Source: Micromussa lordhowensis (lineage: Eukaryota; Cnidaria; Anthozoa; Scleractinia; Lobophylliidae). From it: DNA of 64,000 nt. The stretch covers positions 17,287,609 through 17,351,608 of the forward strand of contig OZ026597.1 in the NCBI GenBank assembly GCA_964020085.1, read 5' to 3'. The notes under the pieces were generated by a model. That model did not search any database. It was given only the letters and a program-made list of their open reading frames with translations, and was not told the origin of the DNA. Position numbers and translations under genes: made by a program. Shown here piece after piece: positions 51,101 through 63,546 of the stretch; within the stretch, counting starts at the first letter, position 1; the number at the start of each line of letters is the position of its first letter.

Positions 51101-51735
51101 TCCTGGACCAAGGATTTTTAGTCATTACTTGCCAGGTTACAAGTAGGTTTCGATACCAATTCAGTCAAATTGTACGTGTCTTATTTTGTCTCGGTTTTAA
51201 ACTTGCTTGTTTCAGTATATTGTATTTATTGTGGTTGGTACTGGTCTTCTGTTCATGGTCATCTTCCATATTGGATTGAAAGAGCCACCAAGAAGTTGTA
51301 CATATTTATTTGCATGTGAGGGAAGTAAGCGGAGTGCTGGCAACTGGATTCACTGGTTTAAGGAAATCCAGTTCTATCAGGTTTGTGTTAAAAACAAAAA
51401 CTTAACATTGTATCCAAGTACAGTGAAAACTGTATTAAGAATAACTAATATTAAATTATGAATTTTGTATACTGGTATTCTATTTCAAAAACTATTGAAT
51501 GTTGATTTCCCTGACTTGAAATTTCTCCCAGTGGGAAATTTGTGACCAGTCTAGTAAATGTAATGGATCCCCAATAAATAAGCGTTAATAATATACCAAT
51601 GCAAATGCTGCAATCTGGTTGGCTGAGCTACATGTACTAAACACCATCAGTGGGTAGTGTGCAGTGACTGGAGATCATCAACAAGATGGCGAGATTTTCT
51701 TGTGTCTCCGTTACATGTTTTGCATTGGTGTTACA

Positions 51736-51767
<32 letters not shown>

Positions 51768-52830
51768 TGAGTATTTTTTCGTGTATTATTATGTAATTAA
51801 TTCTCATTGCAGGTGGCTTTGCTGTACATGTGTACTCGTCTCATTGTTAATATTACACAAGTGTATGTCCCAATGTACACTCTGGAAACACTGGCCCTCA
51901 GCAAGGTAAATAATTGGTAAACTTCTTTCCAGAAAAAAGTAGTGGTGTGGCCATCCACTTTGATTTCACTGTTATTGTATCAAATTTAATTTTCACTTTG
52001 GCACATTAATTTTATTATGCTTTAACGCATTAGTTACCAATACTTGTTTTGTGGATTGTTCATCTCACGTCCGTTTCATTTTCCATCCTGATAGTAACAT
52101 TATACTTGTACATCACAAATGATTCTTTCACTTTCTGTTTCTGTCTGTATTTGCATTTTTGCAGTCGATTAATAAATAAACTGATGTCTCCTTGTAATGT
52201 TTACTTTGCTTGTGCACAAGCATATATAGTATAGTTAGCCATTTTTCAGAATCACAAGACATAAGCCATTAACTGTCATATTATCTAGTATTAACAATAA
52301 TTGATTTGATGACTGATTGGTCTCCCAGGTTTCTACTCCAAAGGAGTCTGACCACATTGCGGCTCATAAAAATGTGTACCATTTCATGGACATTTCATGG
52401 AAATTAAGAAACAAAAGATGGAAATTAAGAAACAAGAATTTCAAAGCCTGCGGATGAAAATGCGAATGCTGAGTTTTATTTGAAAGGAGCTGCAAAGGAG
52501 CTGCAGTTGTTTACCATCTTTTGCATCTCGTGAGAGTACAAAATGGCCAGGTCCAACTATAATGTATTGTTGATATCTTCATATATCTCGAGTTTTTTTC
52601 GGTTTCAGGACACCATTGCCAAAATTCCCTTAGTTATCTATGTCAGCGGTTTCTTGTCAACATTCCTTTCAAAACCATTGAATAAATGCTGTGGAAGGAA
52701 GGTACGTACAACACATAACATAATTTTGCTATTCTTAATTTATTTCTACTTATAAATTGAAGACCCTTGGAGTCAAGGGCACAAAAGTTGAGATAATTTA
52801 TTATCATTTAACAACTGCATCGCTAAAATA

Positions 52831-52866
<36 letters not shown>

Positions 52867-55800
52867 ACTGGCAGCCACCTCCTAGATGAAGATTGCTCCC
52901 ATGGCTGGCAAATCCTGGCAACCCAGCCATGAGTCCCCACGCAGTAAGAGGAACAGGCACCCATCACACTGTCCAAATAATGGAAAGAGGGATGGGAGGG
53001 GAACTGCCTGGGAGATGAGCTGCCACACTAAAGCAATTGTAAAAAAGGCCAGAAGAAACACCTCCTGGACACAACACGACAATCCACAAGAACATGCGTA
53101 CATGTATATGTGTCGACACCGCTAGCCACCAGGGGAACACAAGCACTCTTTGTTGTGAACTCTGTTAAATTGCATTTAACTGCATGTCAAATTTGTCTTC
53201 TTAATTAACATACATTCCCCCAAGTAGCAGATTTTATTGAATAAAAATGTTTAATTTGAATGGCTCTTCATATTTGCTTTCAGTGGACATTCTTTCTTGG
53301 GCTACTTACGATAGCAGGTGTAAGGTGAGCCAGGAATTACTGAATTAGATTTACATATTTTGTCAGGATTACATCATCCTTATGATAGCTAACCTACATC
53401 AAGCCAACACTGGATAGTGACAAAGAAAATGGAAAATCTCATGTGTCCATCAATCTTGATATGTACCATCATTTCTTTATTGACGTGATCTGATAAATAG
53501 ACAAAATAAACATATCAAGTGAATGAAAATATTTAGAGAGGAAGCCATATCAGCCCTGGCAAGTTTTTGTGAGAGTCCTCTATCCAGGCTGAATTGATTC
53601 TAACAGTGCGTGGAAAGTTTATCACACTTGAACGTTACACAACGGCCTTCATGAAGCTCCCTTGAGTCTTTTTTTTTTCCTCCCTGTTTATTTATTTACA
53701 CCGTTAATAACATTTCAAAATAAGGATTAAATACAGGTATCGCTAGAACATGCAACACTCACACACACAAACACAAACACACGCACAACCACAAAACAAA
53801 GGCTAAAGAAAATTTATAACACTAAATTCTAAAGGAACCGGGCAAGATCTAGACAAACATAAAATACTTTTTTGCAACGGATACTCCTTCTTCAAAATTT
53901 AAACGCCAGAGGATTGAATAACCATTTTTCATTAAAATTGTCTAGTGTAACATTCTTCCGAGCTAAATACAATTCAGTTTGATATTTTTGCTTTAACTTA
54001 ACCTTAAATAAATGTATATTTGGTTTCACGTTATTTCTTCTACAGTAATAAATAATAGTGATAATGAGTCTTGCACTGTATGTAGCTCTGCAGAAGAGCC
54101 TCTGGGCAGTCTGCAAGATGTTATAAGTTCTCCTCCTTTATAGAAACTTGAAAAAAAATATTTCCTAAGTAGCTTGTGTCACACACTAAAACAGCTTAAA
54201 ATTTCTTTCACTGGTTCATGGTTTTTGCCAAAACCTGTTATGTGTTATTTGTGAATTATCTACAGCGCATGGATGTGGTTCATTCAGAAGAACAACTACA
54301 CAGCTACATATGGGGCTGCGGCATTATTAGGCGTTGGTGGTTCAACTCTTCTTGTTACAGCCTTGACTATGTTGGCAGATCTTATTGGAGAGAATGTGGT
54401 AAGCTGCCTGTCACAGATCACAAGTTTAAATTTAGGGAAGGCTATTCTACAAGGTTGTACATTGTATAAAATATTCTATACCAATTTTGGCCTGACAACT
54501 CTAGCAGGTGATGTTTCAGAAATACTGTAGAAGCCATTAATCCTTCCTTCCTATTTTTTTTTGGACCCCCTGTCTGGTGAACCCTCTCTTCTAAATGTAA
54601 TTTTGGATAAGGTTGCTTACTGGGGAACTTCTGCCCCTCAGTCCAAGATAATAAGACAAAGGCAAACATTGAAAAGAAACCACCACCCAACCCCAACCCC
54701 TGGTTTTATGCCTTACATATGAACTTTCTGAAAAAAAAAAAACCCTGCATATACTTTGAGTAGCATATTCTGTTGACAGCGTATGTTTTTGATATCTCAG
54801 GAAACAGGTGCCTTTGTCTATGGAGCCATGAGTTTCACTGATAAATTATCCAATGGAGTTGCAGTTCAGCTGATACAGATATTTCATCCATGTAACAAGA
54901 TCGGAAAGTAAGTATTACAGGAGTCGATCTTCATAACTGTTTGCTTACTTTCTCATGAGAATTCTCAAGTTAATACAAGCTATGTGATCAGTACAATTTG
55001 ATAACAAGATACTTTGTTTCAAATTGTTCCATCAGAGAACAAACTGCGCGAACAACCAAACAAGAGAATGAAAGAAAGAGTTACATGTATAATACTCTTT
55101 CTTCACGTCTATTGCTGTTCAGATTGTTCTGATTGAGAACAACGGACTTGTACATGTGCTATATCTCATGAAAGGTACTACATGTGCAGTACATATGCAA
55201 TATGAATTGCACAGGTTTGTTTGATACCTTTTGAGGTTTTCTGCACTTGAACAGGAAAACACAGTATTCCGTAAGTGCACACATTCTTTGCAAAAGTACC
55301 AAAGAAACAGTCTTTTTAAGCTATCCTATCTGTTTCTGCCATTGCCTTTAGTAACAAAACCCGTAAGAGGGGTAAAGACACATTGTCTTGCAAGTAACCT
55401 GGAACACTCATTATCCCTAATAATTCCTCATATATATCATTGTTTTCTAAGATCAGTCTAGACTGCATTTGTTGTAGTCAGAGAAGATTTTCTTGCACAA
55501 AAAAGATTATGGTTGTTTGTTTTGGTTGTGTGCTTGTTAACCATGTTCCAGTTATGTCGTTGTGGTCTGATGACTAACAAGTTACTGACTTTCTCCAGCG
55601 GTCATTTCCTTGACCATACTCTACACTGCGTACTACTATATGGGCCCAGTAACTGTCAAATACTGTCAGTAGCTTGTCAGTAACCTGTTCGCTGACAGTT
55701 GACCAACAGTCGGGCTTGGAAGCTCTTCTGGTCTCTTCTTCACAAATACCAATTCTTCAGTGAAGGTATCACTAGCTCAACTGGAGTTCTTCTTGCTTTA

Positions 55801-58800
55801 GACCATACTACATATTTCTTCTCACTGGATTAGTTTTCTCGATCCTTTCACAATGGCTAGGAAGAAAAGATCCAGGTGTGGTGCTTTTGCAATTTCTGGC
55901 AATCCAGCGTCCTTCTAATTGCACCACTCTGTAGCTATTAAATCATCACTACAGTCACCGTCAACCTCCTTATCATCTTGCTCGTGGTTCGTGATCACTT
56001 TTCTTCTGCAGTTTGTCTTCTCTTTGATACTCTGGCTATCCCTCAAACTCGGCTCTGACCTTTCCTTACCCACCATCAGGCATTCCACTTCGTTAAACAA
56101 TCTTCATATCTAAGAAATTCCCAAGTCGCCTATATTTACTCATTTTGGTGTGTGGAAATCCTAGCTCATTCCACGCCGCACCAGCGTTTCATCTGGAGGG
56201 AGCGTTTCTTCTGTTTTGGTGTTGAACGTTACAACAGCCTACTGGACATGCCTTGAGAGATAGTCCGCTCATGGCATATCCTGGCATTCCGACGTTGAAA
56301 ATAATTCCATACTGGTCAACTCACTTGTATTTTACCAATAAAATAAGACACAGATCGTTCTGCTTTGGAGTTTTGAAGGTGCTTGTTCGAGATTTTTTTG
56401 CTAGCTAGAGAATGCGAAAACGACAATATTTTCAAGAGTTTACTTGAAATAAAAGCTGCAAGGTCAAGAGGCTTTCAATATCGTTTGTTTCATGCAACGT
56501 TGCAGGCTTCAGAAGCCTACTTCTTTAGGGAGGTGCTGTATCTAGGGTTGAAACTCTAAGTAACACCTCCCATAAAAAGATATTTGTACATTACAGCTGT
56601 GGATCTGTCGGCTCCATCCAGTCAGTGGATACAATGATTGACTGTGATGTAGCCACGTGATTACCGTCCTGGTTCTGAGAGATGTTACTCAGCAGCATGA
56701 CGTCATGCTGACGTGACAACTCTCGAAGGTGCTCGGGAGTACCCGTGCTATTTATTCCCTGACTGGTTAATAAGTGTCGGCCGAGGAAAACCCTCGACGG
56801 ACGAGGATTTTTCTGAGGGTAGCACTTGTTCCCTTGTTTATAGACATGTAACTTAAAGTACTATCTATGTTATAATGATTACCTTGGTGCTGCTGCTGCT
56901 TGCTTGCTTATGCCCAGCATCTAACAGCGACATAATGCTAACCACATCTGACTGCTGGCTTAGTTGCGCGCACTTGTGAGAGTAATTTAAATCACGTTGC
57001 ATTTGTTGTTTCTATTCACTTGTGTGATTTAAGCCATGGACCGCATCACAGTTCTTGGAGCGGAAATGCTACAGCTCAACCACAAGGAGCCGGCCATGGG
57101 CATGCACACATGTACGGGTTTATACCACCCCACTTCATTGTTAAATAGTCGTCTTTTTGTGTAACTTGCATGCGGGTTTACTCATGTGGCGATAATTCGA
57201 ATGGTTTGTCTGTTTCCTTAGTATTGCAATGCGCATCCCTACTGCGCACGATTTTCGCGTCATTAGCGCGCGCACATGAGCGCGTGCGCGTACAAAAGCT
57301 ATGAGATTTCCCTCGAACTAAGCTCGATAACGAAATAAATGCTCCTTTTCTATTAAACGAGCTCGATGACCCCCGATTTTTTGTTTGGTATTTGCTAAGA
57401 ACAGTCTCGTAAAGAACATATTTGAAGAAGGAAAAAAGTTTGATAGTAGAACATGATTTTTTTTTGCAAAATAGTTCCATACTGGTTGTATTTTGACCAA
57501 GACGAGGACTTCAAGCTAACCACGGAACTGTCCGAAAAAGTGTAATGTTCCCGCAACCAGGCAATCAAAAACAGCTTAAATGAAGCAATACTACCTATAA
57601 GTAGTTTTTTGGAAACACATTTCAGCTTAAAACCAGCGATAAAAAACAGTCTGATTCAATCCATGCAAAGTTATTTATAGTATTTTATTATTTTAACACT
57701 CATATTTTAGCGCTTTTATTTACATATTTTATCATTGACATTCTCACGCCTTAGTTTGTACTTATATATGTATATTTTATTCGCTTTTTCTACAACTTGA
57801 AAATGATCTCAGAGAGATCGAAACGTCGTTTTTTATCGCTGGTTTTTATTCTGAAATACTACCTATGCGAATAAAAGGAGCTTTACTTTCAAGATAAAAT
57901 TTTGTGTCTTTCAAGTAATCAAGACTTAATTCTGTATGAAGACGATTCTAATTTTTAACGCGCAACCAGTAAAAATACTCCATTTTAAGAGCCTGCTGAC
58001 GCGTAAACTAGTGACCCCCATTTTTTATTGCATTTTTTTAATGGTCATATCATGAATGTTAACTATACCAAGTTTCAAAAAAAGTTTGATAGTAGAACAA
58101 TTTCAAGGGAATTACCTGAAGGAAACCTTCCAGAATTATCTCGTCATTCTGCGGTTACCGCCGATATTTATTGAGGTAGAAAATACTTTCCCTGTAGTCT
58201 CGGGTTAAACTGAGAAACACGAGTGGAAATTTGGGAGGGCCATAGTTAGTATAAAACAGTGGGAACACCAGGCACAGGCAAGTGTTTCCACAAGCTTTTC
58301 GAGCTTCGAGTTTTGTCAGCCTTGCGAATGATGACAGAAAATCATGTGGATTCAGTTCGCTCGTGTAAGGCTTCGTCTACACTACGCCAGAGGAATTTCA
58401 AAACGCAGCTTTATTTCTCCAGCTAGGCCTTCCGTCCACACTAAACCGTCTCGAAAACGGAGCATTTCGAAGACGCCCTTCAAACTGGAGGAATTTGATT
58501 TGCGTTTTAGTGTAGACGGAAAACATTTTCAAAACGAAGATTTTCGTGAACGACGATGTTGCGATAAACATGATCTTCCCCTGCCCGAGGTTAACTCAAG
58601 CGCAAATGCAAAATGACCGGTGATTAGTGCAGTTTCAAATTTCTCCGGTGTAGTTTGGACGGAAAACATTTGATTCATTTTCAGAGTAAAACCTCTCTTT
58701 TCAAGTTCCTCTTGCATAGCATGGACGGAGCCTAAAGTGTTGATTTCTCGTCCGGTGAGGTGCAAAGCACACAAAGCGTTCGTCATTTACCTTGAGTGAT

Positions 58801-59661
58801 TTCCCGCGCTTTTTTTCCCCAGCTACTCAGTTAGAACTGAATGATATTCATTGATTAGTTGTTTTCATTTCTGTAGACCTTGCTGTCCAGCCTGTGATCT
58901 GTACTACAGGGAGGTCATGGTGTTTGTTGCTGGTGGAGCCACCATTGTTTCATTTTTGGTTCTCTTGTCCATGGTTAAGACAAAAATAGGCGAGTTTAAA
59001 GGTAAACGGACTGTTTTTTTTACGCGCACCTTCCTTCATGTAAGGTTGGTTTCAAGTATGGGGCGTCTTTTCTTAGTGATCCATATTTCTTTGAAGCAAT
59101 GGATCTTTAAAAAAATGCAATGCCTATTTAGGATAATCGCGCACTCTGTAATTGCGAATCATTGATCAGTGCATGATGATAGATGCGAATGCAGCCATAT
59201 CACTACTGGAAAAATTAGCTGAAAAAAAGTTTCAGGCTTTGAACGGGAATTGATCAGTGCCCCGTCAACTTTGAAATCTCTTTCATCGGCGGCTTGACGA
59301 GTGTTAAATGCTCGGACGGATGAATGACAAGGAACTGAACAAAAGTGTATTGGATCGGAATCCCCGATCCATCTACTTTGATTAGCATAGTCTACCCTTA
59401 TGTTCAAATAGTTCCTAAACAGGGATATTCTCTTTTGTAGACTCTGGATTAGTGGACCCAAATGTTCAAGACAAACTCCTCTGCCAGAGCACTTTAGGTA
59501 GTACTAACGTGTCAAGGTCTATTGGAGCTCCTAAAACTTCGTGCCTCATCTACGAGCCCACGACTCCGCCAAAGTACGGGTCAATACCCGATTCACCGTG
59601 CTCGATACAAGAAGATTTTTCAAATTCATGTAGGAAATCTGAAAAGAAGTGCGAGAGGTGA
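43197..59661 (+). CDS. MFSD12: MFSD12-like lysosomal transporter, tandem copy 2, 10 exons, 524 aa
   Basis: Exons: 43197-43678, 49765-49879, 51216-51380, 51813-51905, 52609-52701, 53284-53324, 54266-54398, 54801-54907, 58877-59001, 59441-59661; total 1575 nt. Exons 3-6 are identical in length to copy 1 (165, 93, 93, 41 nt) and all phases match. The N-terminus is 12 residues shorter. The MFS loop G-Q-V-A-D-A-L...[14 protein letters not shown] is conserved, as are the helices around A-D-L-I-G-E-N-V and [11 protein letters not shown]. The C-terminus is about 15 residues longer and Ser/Cys-rich. Introns 1 and 8 are swollen by repeats. Role as for copy 1; how the two differ in tissue or substrate cannot be read here. 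Confidence 0.92.
46252..48654. mobile_element. 2.4-kb TIR element nested in the outer element
   Basis: GAGGGGGGTGAATAGG ends (left with extra Gs) are inverted at 46252 and 48654. GTTACT flanks both sides (46246-46251, 48655-48660). Near both ends the phrase AATCCGCCGATCCG recurs in degenerate copies. No intact ORF is seen. Confidence 0.75.
47330..47870 (+). repeat. Degenerate tandem repeat inside the nested element
   Basis: The phrases GAACTTTCAGTTCGATAT, ACACTGGTTCGA and GAACACGCTCGTTCAATTCT recur in the same order about four times with many changes. The unit is roughly 130-150 bp. It is not coding. Confidence 0.6.
50291..50851. mobile_element. TTAA-flanked foldback MITE in MFSD12-2 intron 2
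   Basis: AGTGCCCATATCATCAAAAT starts the left arm and its inverse ends the right arm. TTAA lies on both sides (50287-50290, 50852-50855). Arms stay complementary for much of their length, including GTGACGTAGATT near the centre. Fits Kolobok/piggyBac-type insertion. Confidence 0.8.
53757..53790 (+). repeat. CA-rich microsatellite
   Basis: CACAC runs with A insertions, in MFSD12-2 intron 6, next to the LINE remnant below. Confidence 0.8.
53892..54116 (-). pseudogene. LINE C-terminal ORF remnant in MFSD12-2 intron 6
   Basis: The minus-strand frame of 74 residues reads like the end of an L1/Tx1-type LINE protein (I-x2-[21 protein letters not shown]). It is short, has no RT motifs left, and is followed on that strand by A/T-rich sequence. 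Family by recollection only. Confidence 0.45.
57630..57846. repeat. Inverted-repeat unit with Penelope-terminal-like sequence
   Basis: AAAACCAGCGATAAAAAAC (57630-57648) is repeated in exact reverse complement at 57828-57846. Before the right arm lies GATCTCAGAGAGATC followed by GAAACGTCG, the stem-plus-GAAAC arrangement seen in the Penelope remnant at 22281-22342, but the CUGANGA box is degenerate here (CTTGAAAA). Confidence 0.5.
58369..58732. mobile_element. Harbinger-type MITE in MFSD12-2 intron 8
   Basis: GGCTTCGTCTACACTACGCC at the left corresponds to the inverse of the right end (GGACGGAGCC). TAA flanks at 58366-58368 and 58733-58735. Arms of about 45 bp are imperfect. Confidence 0.7.
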
Positions 59662-61074
59662 CGGTGAAAGCCAGTGTCTGCCTTGTAGATTGAGGTGTCT
59701 ACCTGGAAGAATTCCGGTGTCCGCCTCAAAAATGTAAAAAGAAGGAAATCTTATGTTGTAGTGGTCATGCACTTAGCGCAAAGCTTTAGCTAGTTTACAG
59801 GCATGCCACTCAAACAGAAGAAAAAATGAAATATTTCGAATAAACGTGACATAGTTAAAAATCCAAACTGGCAGGAGACAGACCAGTGTTACTGGTCTGC
59901 CGCCTTAAAGACTGGATTTTTCACGAGTTCAGGTAATGAATTTTCCTTGAATCGCCTCATTGAATAAAATTGTAGAAAAAGACGTTGTAGAAAAAAGTTT
60001 TTTGCAGTTGTTGTGTTACAATTTGACGACAGTTGTTACGTAGATGCGAAACAATATCACTTAGCCTCGTTTTCAACTTGCAATTCCACGCTAAATACCT
60101 CGCTTCGTAAACCAATCAGAATGCAAGATTTTATTCAATTATGCGATTCTAGTCTGCATTGAAAGGGAGAAAGTAAATCAGGAATCAGTCCCATGACACC
60201 AGAGTATGAAAAATGCTTTTATTTATAATGGTGTTAACAAAACAATACAGGAACTCAAGATGAATTTTTAATACTTAACATTTTGCGATTGTGGAAAACT
60301 ATTATTGAAAAAAACGAGATCTTTCTCAAATATATATATATGCCTGTTAAGACTATTTTCCCGATGGAATTTTAAAGGCAGTTAATTTATATTTAAATGA
60401 GAATGATACAATTATATTTAAGTGGTGAATGGGAAGAGAAGAACTCTTCCATTCCACCACTGAGAAATGCAATAAACGGCAACTCCGTACATTGTTGTTT
60501 GGAAAGAACGCGAATTACAGTACATATTTTTACTTTTTAACAAGCCAGGAAAAGTATTTTAACGATTTCAGTTATCCAATTGCAATACCTAACTTTTGTT
60601 GAATTCGATGAGAAGCAAGTATAATCGCGTATTCTTTTGGCGCATAGGTTGTTCATGTGTTTATAAGGATAATAAACATGCTTGCAGCTTTATGGTTAAG
60701 TATCATGAATGTTTAGGCCGTTTCACGGTGTATCATCGCTTTTGTAATAGATACTCAGGATTTTAATATTGCTAAAACAGAATGCACAAACAGCAAATTT
60801 TTGTAATACCTAATATTTCATAAAATACACTTAGTCAAAATAGTTTTAGTACTTAATGAAAGAGAATTAGTGTAAATTGAGAATATGATGAATAAAAGAA
60901 GCCAAACTTGCATCGTGCAGGGGCTTTGTCTGGTTCACGTTCTTCCTGAGTACGGATTTTACTTTAGACCTTTATTGGGTGTTCACGTAATACTTGTGGC
61001 GTTGCGTGACAACTCAAGTAATGGTGAAGGAGTCGCGATTCGTGGAGGTTGTTTTATGAAGAACGACGATATAA
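59662..61074. other. MFSD12-2 3' UTR and spacer
   Basis: AATAAA at 59839-59844 is the likely polyadenylation signal, 178 bp after the stop. A hairpin CAGACCAGT-GTT-ACTGGTCTG lies just beyond. A second hairpin (AGTGGTGAATGGGAAGAG and its near-inverse) is at 60421-60461. The rest is A/T-rich with no recognisable gene; a 101-aa frame at 60885-61190 runs into a MITE and is not credible. Confidence 0.45.
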
Positions 61075-61244
61075 CAGGGCTCGAAAACAACTTAAATGTG
61101 CCATTTGGACAAGCAGCTCTCAAATTTTGCTTGCCCTGGGCACATAGTTGGCAGATGACTTGTTTTAGCCCCTGCCCACTGGGCAAGTGAGAATTAAAAA
61201 TTATTTGTCCTGGACCTATCGGACGGCGCTTTTTTCGAGCCCTG
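61075..61244. mobile_element. hAT-like MITE
   Basis: CAGGGCTCGAAAACAAC at the left and the inverse (TTTTTTCGAGCCCTG) at the right resemble hAT ends, which often begin CAGGG. No clear 8-bp duplication. Confidence 0.55.
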
Positions 61245-61987
61245 TAATGCTGAAAGCTAAAAACGTTGAGTTCGTTTTGACTTGTGATCGTGCTATAATT
61301 TTTACAAGACTGAGCCATAAGACGGCTAAGTGAGACATGGGACTCGATCATCTGTTATAGCCCTCACAGAAAAGGCTTCGACAAGCGCAAAGAAACTTGG
61401 CCTGGTCGACTGTGATTCGCTCAGACGAAGAGGGTCCTCTTCATTTCAGTTGTGCAGTTACGCTCACGCGCATAGCAATACTGTATGCTTCTGTCGTTAC
61501 GATAGCGTTCGAACTTGATTCACGAGTGTAGTTGGGTGAACGGTTGTGGGTGAAACTGACTATACTTTGTTGTGCACTTGCTGGGTAGAAAGGGGCTCTA
61601 AGAATGAGTCGCACAGATTTTGGGACATAAGATAAGATCAGTCAGTTGTGTCTTGTGCTACAGTCTCTGCTCGGGTACATTGAAGTTCAACATCATTGGA
61701 CATGCATTGATAGAATAAGATGGCATCGAAATAGCGTTAAGATAACTTGGCTCTCAAGGACCAATGCGCTTATAGTCTACTTTATTATATGGAGGAGAGT
61801 GTTTACTGGTAACTAAACCACTCGTAGATTCCATACGCCACTTCATCCGGGACCCGAGTAGCGTATTTTCCGTATGTCACCTTTGTGAGTGTCGTATCGT
61901 TAAATGACGTCACGATTCCCGCCTTTTGTTTTATATTTATGCTTTTGTTTTATGTTTTATATTTAGTCTCCATATAATAAAAAGAAC

Positions 61988-62125
61988 ATTACACGTTGGC
62001 TCGAAGATATGAATTTTATGTTCTCGTGTGCAAGAACAATATCTCACTCGTTCGCTTCGCTCACTCGTGAGATATTGTTCTTGCCACTCGAACATAAAAT
62101 TCATATCTTCTCGCCACCGTGTAAT
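61988..62125. mobile_element. Foldback MITE
   Basis: Two arms of about 65 bp (containing AAGATATGAATTTTATGTTC and CAAGAACAATATCTCAC) are near-perfect inverses around a TTCGCTTCGCT loop. No coding capacity. Confidence 0.75.
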
Positions 62126-62167
62126 ATCCTCTATGTAATAACTCCTTGAGTCCTATAGGCGGATTCA

Positions 62168-62199
<32 letters not shown>

Positions 62200-62957
62200 T
62201 GGATACGGCTTTGCGTATAGAAGTAAACATGTTAGATATGAATTGACTTCAGGCAGCTAAAGAACTAGTGAAACTTAGTACATGGTGAAATTTTAAGCTC
62301 TTTGGGTGTAATATTCAAGGAGAAATTGTCTTTCAAAAACTGCAAAATTTCTGGGTGGCAAAAGCGCTAATGAGCTCATACATTCTTTGTTAAATTTCGA
62401 GTTTTTAAACCCGTGTTGCACAAAAAGTATTCAATACATCAGGCCCATATTCACTGGCAGAGTTAATCGTACTATGACCTTTCAATATTCAGAACTAATT
62501 AATTTGTAGCTCCATCAAAAACTGAATTGCTTATGCTAATGAGGCAAATATTGTAAACAAGGATTCCCCTATAGAATGATCCGTCACATCACTGCTAATG
62601 AGGTTTTTAAACGAATTAATGTTGGGGCTGGTGGGATTTGGGGGGTCCCCCAAAAATGGCAAATTCTGCAACATCTTCGACGTTGACGCACTCTTCGGGG
62701 CAGACCAGGGAAGGAGGATACACAAGAAATTCTCCAAGATCATTGTGATGTCATTCTTGCCTTCATCGATGGCGAAGAAGAAATTGAGAGGCCATCCACA
62801 ACACGTTCGGGAAGGGCCATAACCAGAAGATCAGAAATTGATTTTTCTTTCTTTTGATTCTTCAACGAATTCAGAGCGAGCTGGCACATTTCTTTTTTGC
62901 TGACTTTATAGTACACAGTTAAAAGTGACAGATGCAACTGTAGTATGAATTGGAATA

Positions 62958-63115
62958 CAGTTAAACCCGGTTAGTACGGACCCCATGCCATAGTGTCCGT
63001 ATTATCCGGGTGTCCGTATAAAGCGGGTAAAATTTTGAGAAAATATTGAGCTTTTTTGTCGGGACAAACGAAACTGTCCGTTATTAGCGGGTGTCCGTAG
63101 AGCGGAGTTCCACTG
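62958..63115. mobile_element. Mariner/pogo-type MITE
   Basis: CAGTTAAACCCGG at the left and GCGGAGTTCCACTG at the right are inverted, flanked by TA (62956-62957, 63116-63117). The interior repeats GTGTCCGTA. Same general type as 34463-34919. Confidence 0.65.
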
Positions 63116-63352
63116 TACCTTGATATTGTCAAAAAGATAGACGTGTTACTGTACAATATGTATAGTTGGTTTAATTGACGATTTTTGGTTTGGGGGGAGT
63201 GGGTCACCGAAAAAAACCTTTATTGGGGGGAGGGGCATGGGAAAAAGTTTGACTGGGAGGTCATGCAACTTTTTAATGACAGTTCAAAAAATCCCACCAG
63301 CTCCCCCCCACTTCCCCTAAGGTAGGTAAAAAGGTAAAGTCTCTATACGAGC

Positions 63353-63546
63353 AAAGTGGCTCATTAGGCCGGAGCTTATCCCGGTTTCAGTAGCATGAAG
63401 CGACTAGAAATATTTCTATTCCTCCCTGGATGGGATGCTAGTCCATCGCAGGGTTACCCCCAGCATTGAATTCGCCGGTACCCATTTATACACCTGGGTG
63501 GAGAGAGGCACCGTGAGAGTAAAGTGTCTTGCCCAAGGACACAACA
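63353..63546 (-). mobile_element. tRNA-derived SINE, second copy, head missing
   Basis: In reverse complement it matches the body of the SINE at 23974-24280 (TTGGGCAAGACA-like, TATAAATGGGTACC, GGACTAGCATCCC, GGGATAAGCTCCGG). The tRNA-like head with the A and B boxes is absent, as in 5'-truncated copies. Confidence 0.8.

Larger units (their letters stand above)
54908..58876. other. Intron 8 of MFSD12-2, repeat-rich
   Basis: This 4-kb intron contains the palindromic unit at 57630-57846 and the Harbinger-type MITE at 58369-58732. Around 57235-57300 there is a CpG-rich, largely alternating purine-pyrimidine tract (GCGCGCGCACATG) beside sequence resembling the right end of the 37138 element. I see no exon in it. 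Confidence 0.5.

Noticed and set aside
52773..53146. Overlapping frames on both strands in MFSD12-2 intron 5
   Set aside because: Composition suggests an old dispersed repeat, but no motif or boundary could be supported.
57797..57827. Second hammerhead ribozyme
   Set aside because: Stem II and GAAAC are present, but CUGANGA reads CTTGAAAA, so the catalytic core is broken.
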